Part shown: positions 25,517 to 34,125 of the stretch, piece after piece
Layout: every line of letters starts with the position of its first letter
Numbering within the stretch: position 1 is the first letter of the stretch
NCBI GenBank assembly: GCA_046152925.1
Contig: JBJXFX010000059.1
Location: forward strand, 1-45,461
DNA length: 45,461 nt
Reading direction: 5' to 3'
DNA from: CAMAUF01 sp046152925
GTDB taxonomy: Bacteria; Chloroflexota; Dehalococcoidia; Tepidiformales; Tepidiformaceae
Program-made: the position numbers and the translations under genes
Notes under the pieces: model-generated
Databases searched by the model: none
What the model was told of the DNA's origin: nothing
What the model saw: only the letters and a program-made list of their open reading frames with translations

Positions 25517-26830
25517 TTAGCGGCGGCCGGCCGGAGCGGGGTGGCGGCGGCGGCCACCTTTCTCCGGGCGATTGAGCCGGAGGCCAGCACGCCTCCACGC
25601 CGGTGCGTCGAGGATGGCGGGGGCATCGAAGACGAGCCTCCCACGCATGGCGTGCGCGACGTCGTCAGGCTGGAGCTCCCGCCATGCTGCGTTGGCGTGG
25701 GCTATCACCAGGGCATCGGCTCCTTCGGCGGCTTCGAGCAGTGAGTGCCTCGAGGTAACGAAAGGCCCGTCGAGGGCAACCTCCGGGTCGAAGCCCGTGA
25801 CGGTGACCCCTTCGAGTGCGAGCAGCCGCGCCAGGTGGAGTGCAGGAGATTCACGCGTGTCGTCTGTCCCCGGCTTGAATGCGAGGCCGGCGAGGCAGAT
25901 CCGCTTGCCATTGAGCCCGGCGAGTCCGTCGCGGAGCCAGGCTACTGCCGCCCCGATCCGGCCGGCGTTCAGCTGCCGTGTCGCATGGAGCAGCGGCATC
26001 GGGCGGCCGTGCATGGTCGCGAGGTGTTCGAGCGCGGCGGTGTCTTTCGGCAGGCAGTGGCCGCCGAAGCCCAGGCCGGGCGTCAGGTACGCATGTTTGC
26101 CGATCCGCCGGTCGGCGCGAAGGATGGCGAACATCGCCGATTCGTCAGCGCCGACGGTCGCGGAGAGGTCGCTCATTTCGTTGGCGAAGCTGATGCTCAT
26201 GGCGAGGAACGCGTTGGCCGCATACTTGGCGAGTTCGGCCGTGCGCCTGCTCGTGAGGAACACGGGCCGATCCAGGTTCTCGAACAGCGCCGCAACGGCC
26301 GCAGCGTCTTCGAGACGGTCCGCGCCAAAGACCAGCCGGTCGGGTTCCCGGAAGTCCTCCCAGGCGGTCCCTTCCCGCAAGAACTCCGGAGCGTGGACCA
26401 CGGCGACGTCGGAGCGTCCGATTTGGGCGAGGTGTGCGACGAGCCGGTCGCCGGTCCCGACGGTCACCGTGGACCGGGTGACGAGCGTCCCCCCGCGACG
26501 CAGGAGCGTGGCGGCATCCTCGGCCGCGGCGAACACTTGGCGGAGGTCGGGCTCGCCGGTCGCCAGGGGCGGCGTATCGACGCAGAGGAAGGCGACGCCG
26601 AAGGCGGAGCGCGCGGCGGACCGGGAGAACGTGAGGCCACGATGGGCAAGGGCGGTTTGCAGTGCAGCCCGAAGGCCGGGTTCCCGTTCGCGAAGCTGCC
26701 CGGCCGAAAGGCCAGCGACGCGCCCTTCGTCCCGGTCGATCCCTGTCACCTCATGTCCGAGGTGGGCGAGCCCGACGGCGGTGACGGCCCCGATCCGGCC
26801 AACTCCGATGACGGCCGCTCGCTCGCTCAT
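25517..26830 (-). CDS. UDP-glucose 6-dehydrogenase family enzyme
   Basis: 437 residues from the ATG at 26830 (GGAGG 6 nt upstream). It oxidises a UDP-sugar to the uronic acid with two NAD molecules. Seen here: NAD loop GVGRIGAVTAVGLAHLG, EFLREGTAWEDF (substrate loop), KYAANAFLAMSISFANE, the catalytic cysteine in GFGGHCLPKDTAAL and the C-terminal FKPGTDDTRESPAL. It feeds a uronic-acid donor to the coupled glycosyltransferases downstream. UDP-glucose is the likeliest substrate, though UDP-ManNAc or GDP-mannose relatives share the fold. Confidence 0.92.
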   Translation of the reverse strand: MSERAAVIGVGRIGAVTAVGLAHLGHEVTGIDRDEGRVAGLSAGQLREREPGLRAALQTALAHRGLTFSRSAARSAFGVAFLCVDTPPLATGEPDLRQVFAAAEDAATLLRRGGTLVTRSTVTVGTGDRLVAHLAQIGRSDVAVVHAPEFLREGTAWEDFREPDRLVFGADRLEDAAAVAALFENLDRPVFLTSRRTAELAKYAANAFLAMSISFANEMSDLSATVGADESAMFAILRADRRIGKHAYLTPGLGFGGHCLPKDTAALEHLATMHGRPMPLLHATRQLNAGRIGAAVAWLRDGLAGLNGKRICLAGLAFKPGTDDTRESPALHLARLLALEGVTVTGFDPEVALDGPFVTSRHSLLEAAEGADALVIAHANAAWRELQPDDVAHAMRGRLVFDAPAILDAPAWRRAGLRLNRPEKGGRRRHPAPAGRR

Positions 26831-27000
26831 CCCCGTCCTCCGGGAAGCCGCGCGGCTGTGTAGCCGCGGAGGTGGGCGATTGCGACCTCTCTCGACTCGC
26901 CGAGAAGGAACCGGACCGTCTCCATGCGTGTTTCCTGGGCCCGGAGGAGCCAGACGGTCCGCCGGAGCCTTCGATACAGCCAAGCGTGATAACAGGTCAT
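26827..27000 (-). CDS. Small ORF coupled to UDP-glucose dehydrogenase
   Basis: 57 residues from the ATG at 27000, basic and aromatic near the start (MTCYHAWLYRRLRR). Its TGA overlaps the dehydrogenase ATG as ATGA, the usual coupling in this genome. No family is recognised and no clear ribosome-binding site precedes it. The coupling and the Arg-rich amphipathic look (LRRTVWLLRAQ) are the only support. Confidence 0.4.
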   Translation of the reverse strand: MTCYHAWLYRRLRRTVWLLRAQETRMETVRFLLGESREVAIAHLRGYTAARLPGGRG

Positions 27001-27075
27001 GCGGACACTGTTGCCCGTGTCTGTTCACATTTCGTTGTGGGTTGGCGATCGACCGATTAACCACCTGGAAATCGC

Positions 27076-27091
27076 GTGATCAGATGATCAC
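27076..27091. promoter_or_regulatory. Perfect palindrome directly upstream of the phosphodiesterase gene
   Basis: GTGATCA-GA-TGATCAC is a perfect 7-2-7 inverted repeat ending 3 nt before the GTG start at 27095, in the divergent region between two operons. It resembles a dimeric-repressor operator. It is not a CRP site, because the GTGA/TCAC half-sites are 8 nt apart, not 6. Confidence 0.5.
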
Positions 27092-27094
27092 TTC

Positions 27095-27796
27095 GTGGAC
27101 GTGATCGCCCATCGAGGGCTCCATGCCGGCGCACCGGAGAACTCGCTCGGAGCCATTGCGGCGGCTCTGGCGGCGGGTATTGACCGGGTTGAGGTCGATG
27201 TCCGTCTCACGCGCGACGGACACCTTGTGCTGCTTCACGACCCAGTGGTTGACCGGGTCACGACCGGGTCGGGCTCCATCGCTCGCCTGACGCTTGCCGA
27301 GGTTGCCCGGTTGCGCCTGGCCGATGGCTCGGGGTTGGTCCGTCTCGAAGAAGCCCTGGATGCGTGCAGAGGCCGCGCTGTCCTCTGCATCGACACAAAG
27401 GACGCCGAGGGCGGCCCACCGCTGCTTCGCGCGCTTACGGGGCGCGAGGGAGATGTGCAGGTTTGGTCGCTGCACAGGCCCGTGGCGGCGCTTCTCGCAT
27501 CGGCTGGTGTGACGACAGCCGTGATCGCAAACGGCGTCCTCCCGCAGGGCATCGGGGAATTCAGTTGGCGAGCCCGTTCTGCTGGCGCATGGGGTGTGTC
27601 GTTCTTCCCAGCAGATCTTGAGCGACATGTGGCCGCCGCCTGCGCGAACGCGGGCTTGGCTGTCCTCTGTGGCACGCCCAACGACATGCGGACCTGGACG
27701 TACCTCCGCGAAGTCGGGGTTTCGGGAATCATCACCGATCGACCGCTCGGTTTGCGGTCCTGGCTCCATGGTCCAGGACGACGGGGTGTCGGCTGA
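27095..27796 (+). CDS. Glycerophosphodiester phosphodiesterase (GDPD)
   Basis: 233 residues, a cytoplasmic TIM barrel hydrolysing glycerophosphodiesters to glycerol-3-phosphate and an alcohol. Active-site residues are present: H6-R7 in AHRG, E33 and D35 in VEVDV and H48 in LLHDP, then LRLADGSGLVRLEEAL and GIITDRPL. There is no signal peptide, so it would work on internal deacylated phospholipids. The GTG start lies only 3 nt after a perfect palindrome with no ribosome-binding site, so the message may be leaderless. The next gene converges. Confidence 0.9.
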   Translation: MDVIAHRGLHAGAPENSLGAIAAALAAGIDRVEVDVRLTRDGHLVLLHDPVVDRVTTGSGSIARLTLAEVARLRLADGSGLVRLEEALDACRGRAVLCIDTKDAEGGPPLLRALTGREGDVQVWSLHRPVAALLASAGVTTAVIANGVLPQGIGEFSWRARSAGAWGVSFFPADLERHVAAACANAGLAVLCGTPNDMRTWTYLREVGVSGIITDRPLGLRSWLHGPGRRGVG

Positions 27797-27911
27797 CGCC
27801 TGCCGGCACGGCACCGGGTCTACGCAATAAGCGGACTCGCGAATGGGTTGTGATGCCGCCCGTCAGACCACCGTCACAGCGGTGCGCCCCCGCGTCGGCC
27901 AACGAGGCGCC

Positions 27912-29021
27912 TCATGAAGCGGCGATGAGGTGAATCTCGATGTGCGGATGCCGTCCGAGGAGCGTTTCGGCCAGAGACCGGCGCCACCGCCAACGCGCGC
28001 TCGCGGCGCAAAGGGTGACATGCGTAATCGCCTCGGCAGTGATGACGCCAGACAGTTCTGATGCGAGGTCGATCCCAGGGATTTCAACGGTCTTGGCGTT
28101 GAGGTCCGTGGCGACAGTAAGGATGTGCACCATGCCCTGTTCTTTGAGCAGGCGGGCCGGAAACGCCGCGAAGAGCGTGGCATTGAAGGCGTGGGCCAGC
28201 CGCCAGGCCCGGCGCACGGCCACTTCTGAGGCCTCCGTGTTTTCGAGGAGGACAAGGATGCGCTCCGACGCCGTCCATCCCTCCACGCCCTGGTCGTGCA
28301 TGTAGGCGTGGAGGTCCTGTTCCGCCTCTTGTGCGACCCGCTTGAGGACGAGCTCTCGAAGGGCGACGAGGTTTCCTTCTCGAAAGAAGCCCTCAAGCGC
28401 CTGGGCCGCCTGCGCCGGTGGGTAGATGTTCCCGTGGCGCATCCGCGACATCAGGGCACGCGCCGAAATATCGACCACTTCGACCTCGTCGGCGCCGTCG
28501 ACGACGTGGTCTGGCACCGTCTCCCGCACGCGGACTCCGGTGATCCCGGCCACGACATCGTTCAGGCTTTCAAGGTGCTGGATGTTGAGGGTGCTGATCA
28601 CCGTGATGCCGGCGTCGCGTATCTCCTCCACATCCTGCCAGCGCTTTTCGTGAGCGGAGCCGGGTGCGTTCGTGTGGGCCAGTTCGTCGACGAGCGCCAC
28701 TTGAGGACGGCGGGCGATGACGGCAGCGGTGTCCATCTCTTCGAGGACGACGCCCTGATAGGCGATCCGCTTGCGGGGGACGACTTCGAGGCCCTCAAGG
28801 GCTTCTACGGTGAGCGGGCGATTGTAGGTCTCCGCGAACCCGACGACGACATCGGTCCCGCGGGACTTGCGGCGCTTCCCTTCGTTGAGCATCGCATACG
28901 TCTTGCCGACGCCCGGGGCCGCCCCGAGGTAGATGCGAAGCCGCCCACGCGTCGACTCGGCCTCCTGGAGCTTCCGGAGGACGGCGTCGGGGTCGGGGCG
29001 AGGGTCATCAGCGGATCGCAC
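27912..29021 (-). CDS. kdpD: KdpD N-terminal half (KdpD domain plus Usp domain, no kinase)
   Basis: 369 residues. The osmosensitive-K+-channel sensor domain has a Walker A GAAPGVGKT (33-41), a Walker-B-like VDELAHTNAPGS and STLNIQHLESLND. A universal-stress-protein domain follows from about 255 (ERILVLLENTEASEVAVRRAWRLAHAF). The protein then stops: the transmembrane, HisKA and ATPase parts of a full KdpD are absent and instead lie in a separate gene at 35041-36561. The GTG start follows the kdpC stop by 5 bp. By family knowledge this half senses K+ or ATP and modulates the kinase half, so the two proteins probably act together. Confidence 0.92.
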   Translation of the reverse strand: MRSADDPRPDPDAVLRKLQEAESTRGRLRIYLGAAPGVGKTYAMLNEGKRRKSRGTDVVVGFAETYNRPLTVEALEGLEVVPRKRIAYQGVVLEEMDTAAVIARRPQVALVDELAHTNAPGSAHEKRWQDVEEIRDAGITVISTLNIQHLESLNDVVAGITGVRVRETVPDHVVDGADEVEVVDISARALMSRMRHGNIYPPAQAAQALEGFFREGNLVALRELVLKRVAQEAEQDLHAYMHDQGVEGWTASERILVLLENTEASEVAVRRAWRLAHAFNATLFAAFPARLLKEQGMVHILTVATDLNAKTVEIPGIDLASELSGVITAEAITHVTLCAASARWRWRRSLAETLLGRHPHIEIHLIAAS

Positions 29022-29026
29022 GTGTC

Positions 29027-29680
29027 CTACTCCGGCAGCGGAAAGCGCTCGTTGAGTTCGATGTTGAGCTTGAGGACGTTGACCCGTTCGGCGCCGATGA
29101 ACCCGAGTGCTGGCCTCTCGATTGCATCCTCCACCAGCGCAAGGACGTCGCCTTCCGCAACGCCGCGGGCTTCGGCGACGCGAGCGGCTTGGAACCGTGC
29201 GTTGGCGGGCGAGATATGGGGGTCCAGGCCGCTGCCGGAGGTGGTGACGGCGTCGGCGGGGACTCGGGCATCAGCGGCGAGTTTGTTCTGGTCGCGGTAG
29301 GCGGCGGCGCGCTGTGCGAGGCCCGCGAACGACTCGTCGATGTCCGGGGTGGCCGGGTCGTCGGCGACCCCGTTGATGAGCTTGGCGCTGGTTGGGCCGA
29401 GGTTTGAGCCGCTCGAGCTTGCACCGTCATAGCCGGTTCCGGCGGCCGAAGGACGGGGATGGAAATACTCTGCGCTCGCGAACGCTTGCCCGACGAGCGA
29501 GGAGCCCACGGGGACTCCGTCGCGTTCGAGGAGGCTGCCATTCGCTTGGCGTTCGAAGAGCGCCTGGGCGATGCCAGTGACGGCGAGGGGGTAGGCGACC
29601 ACGGTGATGGCCATAAGGAGCACGGTTACGGCGACGAGCGGACGGAGTTCATTGCGGAGCATGTTCAGTGTGATGTTCAT
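29027..29680 (-). CDS. kdpC: Potassium-transporting ATPase subunit C
   Basis: 217 residues. One N-terminal membrane span (about 15-38, LVAVTVLLMAITVVAYPLAVTGIAQ) precedes a periplasmic-side domain with family motifs GSSLVGQAF, YFHPRPSA, GSNLGPTS, DAVTTSGSGLDPHISPANA and QAARVAEARG. KdpC bridges KdpA and KdpB and raises K+ affinity. It begins 9 bp after the kdpB stop. Confidence 0.96.
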   Translation of the reverse strand: MNITLNMLRNELRPLVAVTVLLMAITVVAYPLAVTGIAQALFERQANGSLLERDGVPVGSSLVGQAFASAEYFHPRPSAAGTGYDGASSSGSNLGPTSAKLINGVADDPATPDIDESFAGLAQRAAAYRDQNKLAADARVPADAVTTSGSGLDPHISPANARFQAARVAEARGVAEGDVLALVEDAIERPALGFIGAERVNVLKLNIELNERFPLPE

Positions 29681-29689
29681 GGCAGTTCC

Positions 29690-31759
29690 TCAGGCCAAAC
29701 GCAGGGCGTTGATGACGAGGTCGATGAGCTTGATGCCCAAGAAGGGGGCGACGAGGCCGCCGAGGCCGTAGATCGCGGCGTTCCGGGCGAGCAACGCGCC
29801 GGCGCCGATTGGCTTATACGCCACGCCGCGCAAGGCGAGGGGCACGAGCGCAACGATGATGATCGCGTTGAAGATGACGGCCGAGAGGATGGCACTTTCG
29901 GGGCTGCCAAGGCGCATCAGGTTGAGCGCGTCGAGCTCTGGATAGGCGACCACGAACGCGGCCGGGAGGATGGCGAAATACTTGGCGACGTCGTTCGCGA
30001 TACTGAACGTCGTCAGGGCGCCGCGCGTCATGAGGAGTTGCTTGCCGATGCCAACGATCTCGATGAGCTTCGTTGGGTCGGAGTCGAGGTCTACCATGTT
30101 GCCGGCCTCCTTCGCGGCCTGCGTGCCGGTGTTCATCGCGACGCCGACATCGGCCTGCGCCAGGGCCGGCGCGTCGTTTGTCCCGTCGCCGGTCATCGCG
30201 ACGAGGCGGCCCGCTGCCTGCTCCTCGCGGATGCGGCGGATCTTGTCTTCGGGCTTGGCCTCGGCCATGAAATCGTCGACGCCCGCTTCCTTCGCGATGG
30301 TGGCGGCCGTGAGGGGGTTGTCGCCGGTGACCATGACGGTGCGGATGCCCATCTTGCGCAACTCTTCGAATCGGGCGCGCATGCCCGGCTTCACGGTGTC
30401 CTTGAGGTAGATGAGGCCGAGGATCTCGTTGTCCTCGATAACGGCGAGCGGTGTCCCACCCTCGTGCGAAATGCGTGTGACAGATGCTTCGAGCGCTGGG
30501 GGCCTTGGCTGGCCCGACGCGTCGACCACCGCGTCGACCGCACCCTTGAAGGTACTCGAACCGTTCGACCGTACGCCGCTCATGCGGGTATCCGCTGCGA
30601 AGGGGACGAACTCGGCGCCTTCGAGCTTGGTGGTGGCGGACTCGACCAGACTGCCGAAGCCCTGGGAACGTGCGAGTTCGATGATGGAACGTCCTTCCGG
30701 GGTGTCGTCGAGGACCGAGCTCATGATGGCGGCATTGATGAGACGGGCCGACTCAACACCGTCGACCGGGATGAACTCGGCCGCCATGCGGTTGCCGAAC
30801 GTGATGGTGCCGGTCTTGTCGAGGAGGAGGGTGTCGACATCGCCGGCGGCCTCGACGGCGCGGCCGGACATGGCGAGGACATTCCGCTGCACGAGCCGGT
30901 CCATCCCGGCGATGCCAATTGCGGACAGGAGCCCGCCGATGGTCGTTGGGATGAGCGTCACGAGGAGCGCCACGAGGACGATGATGGAAAGCTCTTGCCC
31001 GGCGTACATGGCGAACGGCTGAAGCGTCGCGGTGACGATGAGAAAGATGAGGGTCAGCCCCGCGAGAAGGATATTGAGCGCGATTTCATTCGGGGTCTTG
31101 GCGCGGGAGGCCCCTTCCACGAGCGCGATCATCCGGTCGAGGAACGTCTCGCCAGGGTTGGCCGTGATCCGGATGCGCAGCCGGTCGCTGGCGACTGTTG
31201 TACCGCCGGTGACAGAGCTGCGGATGTCGGTGCCAGGCTCTTTGAGCACGGGCGCGGACTCACCGGTGATGGCGGCCTCGTTCACGTAGGCCACCCCATC
31301 GACAACGTCGCCATCGCCCGGGATGAGCTGGCCAGCTTCGACCAGGACAAGATCGCCTTTGCGGAGGAGGCTGGCGGCGACCTCGTCGGTCGTGCCGTCG
31401 TCACGGAGGCGCCTGGCCGTCGTCTCTGTGCGTGTGCGCCGCAAGCTCGCCGCCTGCGCCTTGCCGCGCCCTTCGGCAATCGCCTCGGCGAAGTTGGCGA
31501 AGAGGACGGTGAACCACAACCAGAGCGCGATCTGTAGCTCGAACCGGAGGAGGTCGACGCCGTCGCCTTGTGCGAGGTCGCGCACGGAGAGGACCGTCGT
31601 CAGGACGGCGCCGAGTTCGACGAGGAGAATCACGGGATTGCGGAAAAGCGTCCGCGGGTCGAGCTTGAGAAACGACTCGCGCAGCGCCTGACGGACAACT
31701 GGCCCGGTCCAGGTAGAGGAAGACTTCTGGCGCTTTTGAATGACTGCTGCGGTGGCCAC
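29690..31759 (-). CDS. kdpB: Potassium-transporting P-type ATPase subunit B
   Basis: 689 residues from the GTG at 31759 (AGGAG 6 nt upstream); the longer frame to 31828 overlaps kdpA and lacks family similarity. This is the ATP-hydrolysing subunit. P-type hallmarks: actuator TGES (165-168), ion path PTTIGG (271-276), the phosphorylation site DKTGTIT with D314, and the hinge GDGTNDAPAL. It lies between kdpA and kdpC with short gaps. Confidence 0.97.
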   Translation of the reverse strand: MATAAVIQKRQKSSSTWTGPVVRQALRESFLKLDPRTLFRNPVILLVELGAVLTTVLSVRDLAQGDGVDLLRFELQIALWLWFTVLFANFAEAIAEGRGKAQAASLRRTRTETTARRLRDDGTTDEVAASLLRKGDLVLVEAGQLIPGDGDVVDGVAYVNEAAITGESAPVLKEPGTDIRSSVTGGTTVASDRLRIRITANPGETFLDRMIALVEGASRAKTPNEIALNILLAGLTLIFLIVTATLQPFAMYAGQELSIIVLVALLVTLIPTTIGGLLSAIGIAGMDRLVQRNVLAMSGRAVEAAGDVDTLLLDKTGTITFGNRMAAEFIPVDGVESARLINAAIMSSVLDDTPEGRSIIELARSQGFGSLVESATTKLEGAEFVPFAADTRMSGVRSNGSSTFKGAVDAVVDASGQPRPPALEASVTRISHEGGTPLAVIEDNEILGLIYLKDTVKPGMRARFEELRKMGIRTVMVTGDNPLTAATIAKEAGVDDFMAEAKPEDKIRRIREEQAAGRLVAMTGDGTNDAPALAQADVGVAMNTGTQAAKEAGNMVDLDSDPTKLIEIVGIGKQLLMTRGALTTFSIANDVAKYFAILPAAFVVAYPELDALNLMRLGSPESAILSAVIFNAIIIVALVPLALRGVAYKPIGAGALLARNAAIYGLGGLVAPFLGIKLIDLVINALRLA

Positions 31760-31772
31760 GCTGGACTCCTGA

Positions 31773-33500
31773 TCAGTAGGTAGTGCCGTCGCCCATGGCG
31801 AGCTGTTCAACGATTGGCCCCAGCGCAAGCGCCGGGAAGAACGTCAGCAGGCCGACGATGAGGATGACACCGGTGAGTAGGCCGCCGAAGACCAGGCCAT
31901 CCACGGGGAACGTGCCCGGGCCGGGCTCGACGCGCCTTTTCGCCGCCATGCTCCCCGCGATGACCATGACCGGGACGATGAACAGGAACCGGCCGACGAG
32001 CATGCAGACGCCGATGCCGAGGTTGTAGAACGTCCCATTGGCGCCCAGGCCAGCGAAGGCGGAGCCGTTGTTCGCGGCGCCGGAGCTGAATGCGTAGAGG
32101 ATTTCGGTGAAGCCGTGTGGGCCGGCGTTGTTCAGCGTGCCGGTGCCGAAGTCGTTGACAACGCCGACAGCCGTCCAGAGCAGGAGCACGGAGGCGAAGG
32201 AGAGGAGTGCCGCCATGATGGCCTTCATCTCGCGGGCCTCGACCTTCTTCCCGAGGTACTCGGGCGTACGTCCGACCATGAGCCCGGCGATGAAGACGCT
32301 GAGGATGATGTAGAGGGCCATGCCGTACATCCCGCTCCCGACGCCGCCGAAGATGACCTCGCCCGTCTGCATGTTGACGAGCGTCACGAGTCCGCCGATT
32401 GGCGTGCAGCTGTCGTGCATGCTGTTGACGGAGCCGTTGGAGGCGGCGGTTGTCGCGGCCGCCCAGGTTGTCGATTCGCCGATCCCGAAGCGGACCTCTT
32501 TGCCCTCCATGTTGCCCCCGGGCTGGCCCTGCCCGTCCGCGGTCGCGATGCCGATGTCCTCCGCGGCGCGTGTGCCGGACTGTTCGGCGATGTTCGCGGT
32601 CACCGCGCCCGCGATGAACAGCGCGGTCATCACGCCCAAGACCACCCAACCGTGGCGCGTTGACCCGACCATTTTCCCGAACATGTAGACCAGGCCCGCC
32701 GGGATGAGCAGGATGCCGAGCATCTCGACGAGGTTGGCCCACTCTGTTGGGTTCTCGAGCGGGTGGGCCGAGTTGACGTTGAAGAACCCGCCCCCGTTCG
32801 TCCCGAGTTGTTTGATCGCGACCTGTGAGGCTGCGGGGCCAACAGCGATCGTTTGTTCGGCGCCCTCCAGGGTGGTCACGTCCCTGTAGGAGTCGAACGT
32901 CTGGACGACGCCCTGAGAGACCAAGAACACTGCCACCACGAGCGCCAGTGGCAGAAGGATGTAGAGCGTGCCGCGCGTCAGGTCGACCCAGAAGTTGCCG
33001 ACGGTCGAGGCGGAATGCCGGGCGAGGCCGCGGACGAGGGCGACAAGCACGCACATGCCGACGGCGGCTGAAACGAAGTTCTGGAAGGTGAGTCCGGCGA
33101 GCTGCGAGAAGTAGCTGAGCGTCGTCTCGCCGCCGTAGGACTGCCAGTTGGTGTTCGTTACGAAGCTGACCGCCGTGTTGAACGCGAGGCTGGGCTTCGC
33201 GCCAGGCAGGTCCTCCGGATTCAGGGGCAGGCCGCCCTGGGCGCGCAGGATGGCGTACAGGATGAGGAAACCGGCGAGGTTGAACAGGAGGAGGGCGACC
33301 GCATAGCGGCGCCAGTCGTGTTCGTGGGTCTCATCGACGCCCGCGGCGCGGTAAATGCCTCGTTCGACCGGTCGTAACACGGGGTGCAGCCAGGTGCGGC
33401 GCCCTTCGTAGACAGCAGTCATATACAGACCGATGGGCTTCGCCAGGGCAACAATGAGCGCGACGTAGAGCGCGAGGAAGGCGATGTCTTGCGTTGCCAA
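31773..33500 (-). CDS. kdpA: Potassium-transporting ATPase subunit A
   Basis: 575 residues, the K+-selective pore subunit with about ten membrane spans and four pore loops. Seen: FNTAVSFVTNTNWQSYGGE, KQLGTNGGGFFNVNSAHPLENP, GGVGSGMYGM and SGAANNGSAFAGLGAN, the selectivity-filter regions around each conserved Gly. The start is TTG with AGGAG 9 nt upstream. It follows kdpF closely. Confidence 0.96.
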   Translation of the reverse strand: MATQDIAFLALYVALIVALAKPIGLYMTAVYEGRRTWLHPVLRPVERGIYRAAGVDETHEHDWRRYAVALLLFNLAGFLILYAILRAQGGLPLNPEDLPGAKPSLAFNTAVSFVTNTNWQSYGGETTLSYFSQLAGLTFQNFVSAAVGMCVLVALVRGLARHSASTVGNFWVDLTRGTLYILLPLALVVAVFLVSQGVVQTFDSYRDVTTLEGAEQTIAVGPAASQVAIKQLGTNGGGFFNVNSAHPLENPTEWANLVEMLGILLIPAGLVYMFGKMVGSTRHGWVVLGVMTALFIAGAVTANIAEQSGTRAAEDIGIATADGQGQPGGNMEGKEVRFGIGESTTWAAATTAASNGSVNSMHDSCTPIGGLVTLVNMQTGEVIFGGVGSGMYGMALYIILSVFIAGLMVGRTPEYLGKKVEAREMKAIMAALLSFASVLLLWTAVGVVNDFGTGTLNNAGPHGFTEILYAFSSGAANNGSAFAGLGANGTFYNLGIGVCMLVGRFLFIVPVMVIAGSMAAKRRVEPGPGTFPVDGLVFGGLLTGVILIVGLLTFFPALALGPIVEQLAMGDGTTY

Positions 33501-33512
33501 GTGGCACGACTC

Positions 33513-33602
33513 CTAGAGATCCTCTGGGCGGAACAGGCAGTAGAGCATGTAGATGGCGCTGGAGATGGCGATGATGAGTGCAACCAGGTTTTCTGCGTCC
33601 AA
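33513..33602 (-). CDS. kdpF: KdpF small membrane subunit
   Basis: 29 residues, a single hydrophobic span (NLVALIIAISSAIYMLYCLF) ending in the family C-terminus RPEDL. The TTG start at 33602 is chosen from AAAGG 7 nt upstream; a GTG at 33608 is possible. The frame is also open upstream to an ATG at 33689, which I interpret as a result of an indel in the preceding small gene. KdpF stabilises the KdpABC complex in other bacteria. Confidence 0.8.
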   Translation of the reverse strand: MDAENLVALIIAISSAIYMLYCLFRPEDL

Positions 33603-33604
33603 TC

Positions 33605-33689
33605 TCACACCTTTCGAAGGAAGTCCAAGGCTATGTAGAAGAGGACGAACGACCCCACGCCCACGACAAGGAATGCGACGTCAGCCATT
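33605..33689 (-). pseudogene. Mini-membrane protein upstream of kdpF, one-base frameshift
   Basis: From the ATG at 33689 the first nine codons give MADVAFLVV. After a GGGG run near 33660 the reading frame that continues sensibly (SFVLFYIALDFLRKV, stop at 33605-33607) is out of register by one base. Removing one G restores a 27-residue hydrophobic peptide similar in shape to the short proteins often found before kdpF in actinobacterial and chloroflexal operons. As given, the ATG frame instead reads through into kdpF. This is either a real fusion or frameshift, or a homopolymer sequencing error. Confidence 0.5.
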
Positions 33690-33756
33690 CCGGATCCCAA
33701 CCTTTATGTGTGTCGTTGTTGAGGGAAGCGGCCCGAGGTCTGGGACTAACGGGAGC

Positions 33757-34125
33757 CTACCCACCAGGACGGGACTCCGTGACCTCGCGGAGCAGCCGCA
33801 AGAGCGCGTCGACGGGGAACGGCTTGGAAAGGACCCCCGCCGGCTTGAACTCCTGTACGCGGCTCGGTGCGAGAGGTGAAGCCGAGTAGACAATTACTGG
33901 GATGCGCTCGCGGTCCCGATCCGAGAGGCGGCGCAGGACTTCCCAGCCGGTGATGTCCGGGAGATTCACATCGAGCAGGAGCACGTCCGGGATTGACTCT
34001 GCGATCGAAAGCAGGGTGTCCTTTCCGGAACCTGCCGTCCGCACCGTGAAGCCGTGGGCTGTGAGGTTGCGCGCAAGGACACTGGCAATCGGCGCTTCAT
34101 CTTCTGCGAGCAGCACCTCGGTCAT
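33757..34125 (-). CDS. Single-domain response-regulator receiver
   Basis: 122 residues consisting only of a receiver (REC) domain: acidic pocket AEDE (8-10), phospho-acceptor D52 in LLLDVNLPD, a Ser/Thr switch in YSAS and the conserved Lys in LSKPF. There is no output domain. The ATG overlaps the stop of the preceding small gene (ATGA). Placed inside the kdp locus, it may act as a phosphate sink or an allosteric partner for the KdpD-like kinase; this is inference. Confidence 0.88.
   Translation of the reverse strand: MTEVLLAEDEAPIASVLARNLTAHGFTVRTAGSGKDTLLSIAESIPDVLLLDVNLPDITGWEVLRRLSDRDRERIPVIVYSASPLAPSRVQEFKPAGVLSKPFPVDALLRLLREVTESRPGG

Noticed and set aside
27076..27091. CRP/FNR-type site
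   Set aside because: Half-sites GTGA and TCAC are 8 nt apart, not the 6 nt of CRP-type sites.
29459..31537. Plus-strand open frame of 692 codons opposite kdpC/kdpB
   Set aside because: Antisense shadow of kdpB, whose P-type ATPase motifs are complete.
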